A stretch of 43,955 bases of DNA from Clostridiales bacterium (GTDB taxonomy: Bacteria; Bacillota; Clostridia; Oscillospirales; Acutalibacteraceae): the NCBI GenBank assembly GCA_012524025.1, contig JAAYSC010000072.1, positions 1 to 43,955 on the forward strand. The letters run 5' to 3'. The position numbers and the translations under genes were made by a program. The notes beneath the pieces are model-generated. The model was given only the letters and a program-made list of their open reading frames with translations, was not told the DNA's origin and made no database searches. Of the stretch, positions 1 through 5,888 are shown piece after piece (positions within the stretch are counted from its first letter, which is position 1; every line of letters starts with the position of its first letter).

Positions 1-107
1 AAAATCATCTTGCATACACCTCAGTTCGTGTTTTTTCGCAAATTCATTGTACTGATTCTTTGTATGCAAGGGAAGTGGTTCGCGCCATTTCCCTTTATTT
101 TTTGCCA
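1..107 (-). promoter_or_regulatory. Structured leader of a minus-strand gene leaving the window
   Basis: Read on the minus strand, this is a leader of about 100 nt ending in a possible Shine-Dalgarno GAGGTG (22-17), an 8-nt spacer and an ATG (8-6) whose reading frame leaves the window after two codons. Two stem-loops are visible. One pairs 85-93 with 70-78 (one G-T pair, 6-nt loop). The second pairs CTTGCATAC (62-70) with GTATGCAAG (9-17), with an inner five-pair stem between 51-55 and 21-25. The second stem covers the Shine-Dalgarno. Alternatively, the first stem-loop followed by TTTATTTTTT on the plus strand (94-103) could terminate a plus-strand transcript. No known riboswitch class is recognised. 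Confidence 0.35.
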
Positions 108-113
108 ATGATA

Positions 114-141
114 ATTTTACACTAAGGTTTCCCTTTGTCAA
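114..141 (-). promoter_or_regulatory. Promoter for the minus-strand gene beyond the left edge
   Basis: On the minus strand TTGACA (141-136) is followed after 16 bp by TAAAAT (119-114). This fits a sigma-A promoter with a perfect -35 and a five-of-six -10. It lies just downstream of the phosphatase-fold gene and points at the leader that ends at position 8. Transcription would start near 107. Confidence 0.5.
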
Positions 142-146
142 GATAT

Positions 147-1217
147 TTATTCAAAAATCAGGTCTATCCCCTGGCCTAATAGATAAAAAAGCTCATGTGT
201 GCTTTTAAAAATCAAAACCAGGGCTTTAATCGCTGCTACAAATTCATCTAAAATGCGTTTGCCTTTATCAATTTCACCTTCCCTTATAAGTTCATCGGGC
301 CTTGAATCACCGCCGGTGAATTCAATGTTAAAGGCTGCCTTTACGGCAATATGGTCTGTGTAAGTCTCGCCTTTTTCGTTTGTGAAGTTTAAATATTCAT
401 AACTTGCCGCTTCAATATTTACCCCTTGGCCGCTCTTATAGAGCACCCTGTCCAAACTTTCGGAAACATTTGGGGTCCATTCCGAAGCGTCATCGAAAAG
501 GTAACGGCCGTCATTGTGCAATTCAACCCAGGCGTCTTTTAAGCCTGTGGGCTCTATTAGGTTTGTGTAAAGGTCGTCTTCAAGATTGCGGTAAATCTTA
601 AAGTTGTAGTCACCCAGAGCTATAACCGCCCTGTCCCCGGGTGTGTTTTTAATAGCAGCGGCCAATTGGCGAAAATTATCTGCCCTTGCCTCAACGGATT
701 TGTGGTCTTTACCGGCATCGGCATGCAAAACATAAAAATCAATATAAACATGGGGGGCTATTTCAACAAGGCTGTATAAGAAACCTTTTTGAGCTAATTT
801 ATCCGACGAACCCGACAAGACCCCATAGGACAAATCCCACTTTGTGTGTTTGACATTATAAAGGGGGAACTTTGAAAATGTTCCAAGCCCGTCGCCATAG
901 GGTACCCTGCCCGGAAAGTTGGTAAAATAAGGGAAATCCGAAAGCCCGTCGCTTAAGCTGTCATAGTGTGTAAAAGCTTCCTGAACACCTATTATGTCAC
1001 AGCCCGAAAGATCATTCATGAGCTCGCCGATTTTGGCGGTTCTGTCTTTTCCGCGCAGCTGCCTTTGTGTGCCCTGGTAGTCACCCAAAACAGGTATGCC
1101 GGAAACATTGTAGCTGAAGACCTTAAGTTGCATTGCTTGCTCACGGCTTGGTGCGGCCGCAAAAGAAAGGGGCGAAAGCAAGAGCAAAACTAAAATTACG
1201 CTGATTAACCTTTTCAT
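147..1217 (-). CDS. Secreted endonuclease/exonuclease/phosphatase-family protein (sphingomyelinase-like fold)
   Basis: A 356-residue exported protein of the DNase I-like (EEP) superfamily, which includes bacterial sphingomyelinases and other metal-dependent phosphoesterases. The start is an N-terminal signal peptide (MKRLIS, a leucine-rich core, an Ala-Ala-Ala cleavage region near residue 22). Family motifs appear in order: FSYNVSG, the metal-binding Glu in GVQEAF, LHADAG, GDYNF, and the catalytic His in YTDHIAV. After the fold there is an extra tail of about 55 residues that ends in a hydrophobic stretch, possibly an amphipathic or membrane-associating helix. An earlier ATG at 1232 overlaps the Shine-Dalgarno GGGAGG itself, so the ATG at 1217, seven bases after GGAGG, is taken as the start. 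The substrate is unknown; phospholipid headgroup or phosphodiester hydrolysis at the cell surface is inferred. A heptamer repeat lies immediately upstream. Confidence 0.8.
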   Translation of the reverse strand: MKRLISVILVLLLLSPLSFAAAPSREQAMQLKVFSYNVSGIPVLGDYQGTQRQLRGKDRTAKIGELMNDLSGCDIIGVQEAFTHYDSLSDGLSDFPYFTNFPGRVPYGDGLGTFSKFPLYNVKHTKWDLSYGVLSGSSDKLAQKGFLYSLVEIAPHVYIDFYVLHADAGKDHKSVEARADNFRQLAAAIKNTPGDRAVIALGDYNFKIYRNLEDDLYTNLIEPTGLKDAWVELHNDGRYLFDDASEWTPNVSESLDRVLYKSGQGVNIEAASYEYLNFTNEKGETYTDHIAVKAAFNIEFTGGDSRPDELIREGEIDKGKRILDEFVAAIKALVLIFKSTHELFYLLGQGIDLIFE

Positions 1218-1232
1218 TTTAAAACCTCCCAT

Positions 1233-1288
1233 GACAGATGGCAGACGGCAGACAACAGACTACAGATTACAAACCGCAGGCTGCAGAT
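1233..1288 (-). repeat. Eight degenerate 7-bp tandem repeats in the leader of the phosphatase-fold gene
   Basis: Eight consecutive heptamers fill this stretch without a gap. On the plus strand they read gacagat, ggcagac, ggcagac, aacagac, tacagat, tacaaac, cgcaggc, tgcagat (consensus NRCAGAY); on the minus strand the unit is RTCTGYN. The array ends directly before the Shine-Dalgarno of the gene at 1217, so it would be transcribed as part of its 5' leader. No promoter is obvious between the array and the upstream terminator. Confidence 0.7.
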
Positions 1289-1301
1289 GGCATAAGTATT
1301 T

Positions 1302-1335
1302 AAAAAGCCGGCTGCACACAAACTATGCAACCGGC
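1302..1335 (-). terminator. Terminator of the serC-serA operon
   Basis: On the minus strand GCCGGTTGCA (1335-1326) pairs with TGCAGCCGGC (1316-1307), a ten-pair stem with one G-T pair, followed by TTTTT. It stands 12 bp after the serA stop codon. Confidence 0.8.
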
Positions 1336-1347
1336 AAAATAAGTTTT

Positions 1348-2496
1348 CTATAAAACCCTGACCCTAACCACACCTTCAATGCTTTCGATTTTTGAAGGGT
1401 CCACATCCCCGTCCACATCGGCCACAGTATAGGCCCAGCCTTTTTTGGTCGCGCTGGAAAAGGCCGTAATGGCATTGCCGTCCAGGGCGGTTGTTATGGC
1501 GGACTGCAGGCCGTCTTTGGCCTTGTGGATAACGCAGACGCGCTTTTCAAATGACAGGGGCAACTGCATTTGGGGAAAGTTTACGGAATTTACGATTTCA
1601 CCGCGTTCCAAGTAGCCCATGAGTTGGTTGGCGGCCATAACCGCGCAATTGTCCTCACTTTCGGGGGTGGAAGCACCCAGGTGGGGGATGGCGATAACGC
1701 CTTTCGAGTCAATTTGTTCGTCTGTGGGGAAGTCGGTTGCATAGCTTGCGACCTTATCGGATTCAAGGGCGGTTAAAATATCTTTGGAATTTACCAGTTC
1801 GCCGCGGGCGAAGTTTAGTATTTTAACCCCGTCTTTCATTTGCGAAATGGTGACCCTGTTAACAAGGTCGCGGGTTGAGTCGTTGAGGGGGGTGTGCAGG
1901 CTGATGTAATCCGACACGGCGAAAATTTCATCAATATTGCTGACCACTTCAACACGCGGGTCAATGCTCAAGGCACTGCTGACCGAAAGGTAGGGGTCAT
2001 AACCCACAACATTCATACCCAGGGCAAGGGCAGTGTTGGCAACCAAAATGCCTATGGCACCCAGGCCGACTATGCCCAAGGTTTTGCCCAAAACTTCTTG
2101 GCCGGTAAAGGCGGACTTGCCCTTTTCAACCAACTTTGCCACCCGCTCGCCTTCGCCCTTGAGAGTTTTACACCATTCAATAGCTTGGGGAACATTGCGT
2201 GAAGACAAAAACATGGCAGCCAGAACAAGTTCTTTAACCGCATTGGCATTGGCACCGGGGGTGTTGAAGACCACAATGCCCTCTTGTGCGCATTTTTCAA
2301 GGGGAATGTTGTTGACACCCGCACCCGCCCTGGCAATGGCCAGCAGGCTTTGGGGCAGGTCCATGTCGTGCATGGAAGCGGACCTTACCATAATGGCATC
2401 GGGGTTTTCGGTGTCATCACCGTAAGTGTACTTGCCCTTGTTGAAGCGCCCCAAACCGAAGGGCGAAATTTTATTGAGAGTTAAAATCTTATACAT
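1348..2496 (-). CDS. serA: D-3-phosphoglycerate dehydrogenase
   Basis: This is the first enzyme of the phosphorylated serine pathway, oxidising 3-phosphoglycerate to 3-phosphohydroxypyruvate with NAD+ in the cytoplasm. The 382-residue protein shows the D-isomer 2-hydroxyacid dehydrogenase layout: an N-terminal substrate domain, the dinucleotide-binding motif GIVGLGAIG, the NFARGE motif with the catalytic Arg, and PHLGAST with the catalytic His. A C-terminal domain of about 70 residues (VCVIHKAKDG to the end) looks like a short ACT regulatory domain, as expected for a short-form SerA. A GTG at 2514 is in frame, but the Shine-Dalgarno AAAGGA lies inside that extension, so the ATG at 2496 is chosen. 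It follows serC by 32 bp in the same operon. No serB phosphatase is seen in the window. Confidence 0.93.
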   Translation of the reverse strand: MYKILTLNKISPFGLGRFNKGKYTYGDDTENPDAIMVRSASMHDMDLPQSLLAIARAGAGVNNIPLEKCAQEGIVVFNTPGANANAVKELVLAAMFLSSRNVPQAIEWCKTLKGEGERVAKLVEKGKSAFTGQEVLGKTLGIVGLGAIGILVANTALALGMNVVGYDPYLSVSSALSIDPRVEVVSNIDEIFAVSDYISLHTPLNDSTRDLVNRVTISQMKDGVKILNFARGELVNSKDILTALESDKVASYATDFPTDEQIDSKGVIAIPHLGASTPESEDNCAVMAANQLMGYLERGEIVNSVNFPQMQLPLSFEKRVCVIHKAKDGLQSAITTALDGNAITAFSSATKKGWAYTVADVDGDVDPSKIESIEGVVRVRVL

Positions 2497-2528
2497 TTTT
2501 GCATCCTTTCGCACTTAAACCGGGCGTG

Positions 2529-3608
2529 CTAATTCCTTCTTTCAAAGGTTGCCATGAAGTCAACCAATTTTTCAACACCTTCAATGGGCATGGCATTGTA
2601 AATTGAAGCCCTCATGCCGCCGACGGAGCGGTGGCCTTTAAGGTTGACAAAGCCTGCTGCCGTGGCTTCTTTGATGAACTTTTCATTGAGCTCTTCGGTG
2701 GGGGCAACGAAGGTAACATTCATCATGGAGCGGTCTTCTTTAACTACCGGGTTGCCGAACATTTGGCTGCTGTCAAGGAAGTCATACAAAATAGAAGATT
2801 TTTTCAAGTTGCGTGCTTTGATAGCCTCAAGCCCGCCTATGCCTTCTATCCATTCCAACATAAGCTTGCACATGTAGATAGCATAGCAGGGCGGGGTGTT
2901 GTACATGGAATCATTGTCGGCCATGACCTTGTAGTCCATAACCGTGGGTGTGTAGGGCAGGGCCTTGCCCATTAAGTCTTTGCGCACGATAACCACCGTA
3001 AGGCCGGCCGGGCCTATGTTTTTTTGAGCCCCTCCGTAAATTAGGCCGAATTGAGAAACATCCATAGGTTCGGATAAAAAGCAGGATGAAATATCCGCAA
3101 CCAGGGGTACATTACCCGTTTGAGGCAGGTCACGCCAGATGGTGCCGTAGATTGTGTTGTTCATGCAGATGTATAAATAGTCGGCATTGGGGGTAACTTG
3201 GGCTTGGGCGATTTTTGGGATGTAGGTAAAGTTTTTGTCTTTGGAAGAGGCCACTACCTTGATTTCACCGTACTTCTTGGCTTCATTGTAAGCCTTGGTG
3301 GCAAACTGACCTGTCAGGGCGTAGTCTGCCTTGCCGGAGCCGTTTAAAAGATTCATGGGAATACCGGCGAATTGGAGCGAAGCCCCACCTTGGAAGAAGA
3401 GGATTTCATAATCTTCGGGCACATTTAAAATTTTGCGAAAAAGATCGCGTGCAGCGAAAATTATCCCCTCATAAACCTTGGAACGGTGCGACATTTCCAT
3501 AACCGACTGACCGCTGCCTTCATAATCCAACATTTCTGCCGCGGCTCGGTTGAGAATGCTTTCCGGCAGCATGGAAGGACCTGCCGAAAAATTGTAAACT
3601 CTTGCCAT
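2529..3608 (-). CDS. serC: Phosphoserine aminotransferase
   Basis: PLP-dependent transaminase that converts 3-phosphohydroxypyruvate and glutamate to O-phospho-L-serine and 2-oxoglutarate, the second step of serine synthesis. The 359-residue protein has the standard SerC length. It opens with the family motif YNFSAGPSMLP and carries the PLP-anchoring lysine at about residue 196 in GGAQKNIGPAG; the C-terminal GHRSVGGMRAS and YNAMP motifs are also typical. The start ATG is preceded by GGAGG at 10 bases. It is the first gene of a serC-serA pair with its own promoter (3680-3709) and a shared terminator. The same enzyme can act in pyridoxine synthesis in some bacteria, but nothing here suggests that. 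Confidence 0.95.
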   Translation of the reverse strand: MARVYNFSAGPSMLPESILNRAAAEMLDYEGSGQSVMEMSHRSKVYEGIIFAARDLFRKILNVPEDYEILFFQGGASLQFAGIPMNLLNGSGKADYALTGQFATKAYNEAKKYGEIKVVASSKDKNFTYIPKIAQAQVTPNADYLYICMNNTIYGTIWRDLPQTGNVPLVADISSCFLSEPMDVSQFGLIYGGAQKNIGPAGLTVVIVRKDLMGKALPYTPTVMDYKVMADNDSMYNTPPCYAIYMCKLMLEWIEGIGGLEAIKARNLKKSSILYDFLDSSQMFGNPVVKEDRSMMNVTFVAPTEELNEKFIKEATAAGFVNLKGHRSVGGMRASIYNAMPIEGVEKLVDFMATFERRN

Positions 3609-3679
3609 TTTGTTAAAACCTCCAATTAAAAATGAGATAAACCGAAAGGGCTGATTTCACATACCCTTAAATTAGCTTT

Positions 3680-3709
3680 ATTATAAGACAGCAAGGCGTT
3701 TTAAGTCAA
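3680..3709 (-). promoter_or_regulatory. Promoter of serC-serA
   Basis: On the minus strand TTGACT (3709-3704) is followed after 18 bp by TATAAT (3685-3680). The expected leader is about 65 nt and shows no T-box or riboswitch-like structure that I can recognise. Confidence 0.65.
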
Positions 3710-3831
3710 TGACAAATATAAACAATCCAAGGGCCAAGTCTATTAAATACTGTACAATACAGCCAAGTGCTTTCGGGCTTTCAGAGCCTAATTTCGGCCT
3801 TTTTTATGAAAATTTTACTTCCCCTTTCGGC

Positions 3832-3860
3832 TTGTTTTTAAGCAAGCTTTAAAGTATAAT
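3832..3860 (+). promoter_or_regulatory. Promoter of the DUF3048 lipoprotein gene
   Basis: TTGTTT (3832-3837), a 17-bp spacer and a perfect TATAAT (3855-3860), 37 bp upstream of the TTG start at 3898. It is divergent from the serC promoter. The 289 bp between the two starts hold only these promoters and a few weak inverted repeats. Confidence 0.6.
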
Positions 3861-3897
3861 TTATCAAACCGATTTTGTTTTTAAGGGGGCTTTTATT

Positions 3898-4965
3898 TTG
3901 CTTAAGTTAAAGAGAACTTTAGCTTTTATTTTATTTCTTGCCCTGGCATGGGGCCTTGTTGCTTGTGATAATAAAATACCGGAAGAACCTTCACAAACCC
4001 AAAGCCTCCCGCCTTCAACACAAGCTGCCACACAAGCCACCACCCAAGCGACCAACCTAAACCCCTTGACCGGCTTGCCCGGCCTGCCCGCCGAAGCTTT
4101 GGCCCAAAGACCCCTTATGGTTGTTGTTGAAAATTCGCCCAAGGCCAGGCCGCAATGGGGGCTTTGTTCGCCCGATATAATTATGGAATGCATTGTTGAG
4201 GGCGGCATTTCACGCATGCTCTGGCTTTATGCCGATTCGTCCTCCATCCCAAAGATCGGCCCCGTGCGCAGTGCCCGCCATGACTTTGTTGAAATGGCGG
4301 AAGGGCTTGACGCGATTTTCATCCACTGGGGTTGGAGCGAACCGGCCAAGCAGGCCATAAAAGAAAGAAAAGTCGACCATATCAACGGTTTGGACGGCAA
4401 GTATTTTTATAGGGACAATTCCCGCAAGACTGCCATGGAGCACCGGGGCTACACCGACGGCCAATCCATAAGCCGCGCCCTGGCGGACAAAAACTTACAA
4501 CGCCCCATAAAAAGCCAATACGCCAACCTCTTCGCCTTTGCCGGCCAAGCTTACACACCCGGCGACGGTGAGGCCCGAGGGGTCCACTTTGAATTTTCGC
4601 AAAGCTATAAGTATGAATTTAAATACAAGGCTGACGACAAGCTTTATTACAACCATTTAAACAATAAGCCCGTAACCCAAGACGGCGGTCAACAAATGGC
4701 CGTCAGCAATGTTTTGGTCCTCTATTGTCCGACCAAGGTCATTGATTCGCAAGGGCGGGTGGATATGGACTTGAGCGGCGGTGAGGGAGTCTTTTTATCT
4801 CACGGCGCTTATGAAAACATCAGATGGGAAAAGGGTAATAACCCAAGCGATACCCTGCGCCTGTTTGATTCTGCCGGTGCGGGCTTAAAATTAAACCCCG
4901 GCAAGTCTTACATGGCCTTTGTGCCTGTGGCGCAAAAGGGGAAGACGAGGGTTTTGGGGGAATGA
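3898..4965 (+). CDS. DUF3048 (YerB-like) lipoprotein
   Basis: A 355-residue lipoprotein, the only plus-strand gene in the window. The signal peptide ends in a lipobox with Cys at residue 23 (GLVAC), followed by a Thr/Gln/Ala-rich linker up to about residue 55. The mature part matches the DUF3048 family as I know it from Bacillus YerB. Motifs include NPLTGLPG, RPLMVVVEN and ARPQWGL near the start, then GGISRMLWLY, IGPVRSARHDFVE and HWGWSE, and a separate C-terminal half (DUF3048_C). The function of the family is not established. The start is TTG, placed eight bases after AGGGGG. It has its own promoter and faces the GNAT gene across an intergenic region full of small hairpins. Confidence 0.85.
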   Translation: MLKLKRTLAFILFLALAWGLVACDNKIPEEPSQTQSLPPSTQAATQATTQATNLNPLTGLPGLPAEALAQRPLMVVVENSPKARPQWGLCSPDIIMECIVEGGISRMLWLYADSSSIPKIGPVRSARHDFVEMAEGLDAIFIHWGWSEPAKQAIKERKVDHINGLDGKYFYRDNSRKTAMEHRGYTDGQSISRALADKNLQRPIKSQYANLFAFAGQAYTPGDGEARGVHFEFSQSYKYEFKYKADDKLYYNHLNNKPVTQDGGQQMAVSNVLVLYCPTKVIDSQGRVDMDLSGGEGVFLSHGAYENIRWEKGNNPSDTLRLFDSAGAGLKLNPGKSYMAFVPVAQKGKTRVLGE

Positions 4966-4975
4966 AGCTAAAAAG

Positions 4976-5065
4976 GGCGGCTGAGGCCGCCGTTTATGGC
5001 AGACTTCGTCTGCGTTTAAGGTGGGCTCTGCCCACGCTTATGGCGTCGCAAGCGACGCGCTTAAC
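4976..5065 (+). repeat. Array of four small hairpins with conserved linkers, 22-bp period
   Basis: Directly after the DUF3048 stop codon come four short hairpins: GGCGGC-tgag-GCCGCC (4976-4991), GCAGAC-ttc-GTCTGC (4999-5013), GTGGGC-tct-GCCCAC (5021-5035) and GCGTCG-caag-CGACGC (5043-5058). Each is followed by a seven-base linker: GTTTATG (4992), GTTTAAG (5014), GCTTATG (5036), GCTTAAC (5059). The linkers recur every 22, 22 and 23 bp and are nearly identical, while the stem sequences are unrelated. The array would be transcribed as the 3' end of the lipoprotein mRNA. Confidence 0.8.
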
Positions 5066-5078
5066 AATAGGGTTAGAA

Positions 5079-5130
5079 TAACACAGCAAAAAGGGGCGGA
5101 CACACAGGTCCACCCCTTTTTGCTGTGTTA
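5079..5130. terminator. Long bidirectional terminator between convergent genes
   Basis: An inverted repeat with 23-base arms (5079-5101 and 5108-5130), a single mismatch (C5097 against A5112) and a 6-base loop. A5/T5 tracts lie within the arms, so it can serve the lipoprotein gene on the plus strand and the GNAT gene on the minus strand. The first strong stem-and-T-run read from either side is this one. Confidence 0.8.
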
Positions 5131-5215
5131 TGTGATTTCGCCCCGCCGTATATGCCGTTTTAAAACATTCAGCCGGTAGGGGCCTTTTATGTCCTTGATG
5201 CTGTTAATCATTGTC

Positions 5216-5338
5216 CGCACCGCAGGTGCGCTTTGCTACTGCTTCGCGACTGCTTTGCGCGCCGTAGGCGCACTTTGCAGCCGAAGGCCTATCGGCCTCA
5301 AGCATGGCGCAGCCACCATAAGCGGCGGCTTGCCGCCC
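5216..5338 (-). repeat. Second small-hairpin array, minus-strand orientation
   Basis: Starting two bases after the GNAT stop codon and read on the minus strand: GGCGG-caag-CCGCC (5337-5324), linker GCTTATGG (5323-5316), TGGC-tgc-GCCA (5315-5305), linker GCTTGAGG (5303-5296), then an AGGCC/GGCCT stem at 5298-5285. Further on a different linker, GCAAAG, recurs at 5278-5273, 5258-5253 and 5236-5231. It separates GCGCC-tac-GGCGC (5271-5259), an imperfect unit, and CGCACC-tgc-GGTGCG (5230-5216). The first linker is the same as in the plus-strand array. With the terminator, the two arrays account for most of the 374 gene-free bases between 4966 and 5339. Confidence 0.7.
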
Positions 5339-5339
5339 T

Positions 5340-5819
5340 TCAAAAGCTTCTATAATAAATCCCCGGGGTTGAATCTTCTATCAGTGTCGCCCCCACCGTT
5401 TTGGCATAATATTCCACGGGGCCGGCGGCACCGATTATGCCGTAGGCATAGCCGGCATCCCAAAGCCCTTCCAGACAGCGCCAGAGCAAGACGGAGCCAA
5501 TGCCCTTGCCCCTGGCCTTTTCACTGACCCCGGTCGGGCCGAAAAAGCCCTTGCCGGTGGCGTTATAGCAGGCAAAACCCAAAATTTCATCTTCCCGGTC
5601 CAGGGCAATGAAGCAAGAAACCGGGTCATTATAGAGCGCTGCGGTGATTTCGCTGGCCCAACCCGAGCCGAATTCTTCTGCCACATAAGCTTCCACCTTT
5701 TTGAAGTTTGGCGAAAGCGGGCGGACAAACTTGACATTTTCTTTTTCCATTAAATCTTTTTCTTTAAGGCGGGCAGATGTGAAGTCCAATTTCCAAAGCC
5801 TTACCAACATATCGGGCAT
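5340..5819 (-). CDS. GNAT-family N-acetyltransferase
   Basis: A 159-residue protein with the Gcn5-related acetyltransferase fold. The acetyl-CoA-binding motif is visible in VSEKARGKGIGSVLLWR (the R-G-x-G-x-G/A loop), preceded by the strand CFIALDREDEILGFACYN and followed by a Tyr-rich C-terminal region (PVEYYAKTVGATLIEDS, IYYRSF). Such enzymes transfer acetyl groups to amines or protein N-termini; the substrate here is not predictable. The start ATG at 5819 follows GAGGAG at nine bases. It lies 69 bp after the ABC exporter operon on the same strand and may be read from that operon, since no strong promoter is seen in the gap. The stop is followed almost immediately by the minus-strand hairpin array. 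Confidence 0.85.
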   Translation of the reverse strand: MPDMLVRLWKLDFTSARLKEKDLMEKENVKFVRPLSPNFKKVEAYVAEEFGSGWASEITAALYNDPVSCFIALDREDEILGFACYNATGKGFFGPTGVSEKARGKGIGSVLLWRCLEGLWDAGYAYGIIGAAGPVEYYAKTVGATLIEDSTPGIYYRSF

Positions 5820-5888
5820 GGGGCCACACTCCTCACAAAATATTTAAATTTAGGATAACACAAGTTTTTTGCCCTTACAAGTTTTGGC

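Noticed and set aside
4976-5338. Regularly spaced repeats suggestive of a CRISPR array
   Set aside because: The conserved part is only 7-8 bp and the variable part is self-complementary in each unit; units are 22 bp with no 25-40 bp repeat, and there are no cas genes. It is a hairpin array, not CRISPR.
5189-5527. Plus-strand open frame of 112 codons across the hairpin region and the GNAT gene
   Set aside because: Its protein is low-complexity Arg/Pro/His/Cys from the hairpins and the reverse of a well-supported GNAT gene; no ribosome binding site.
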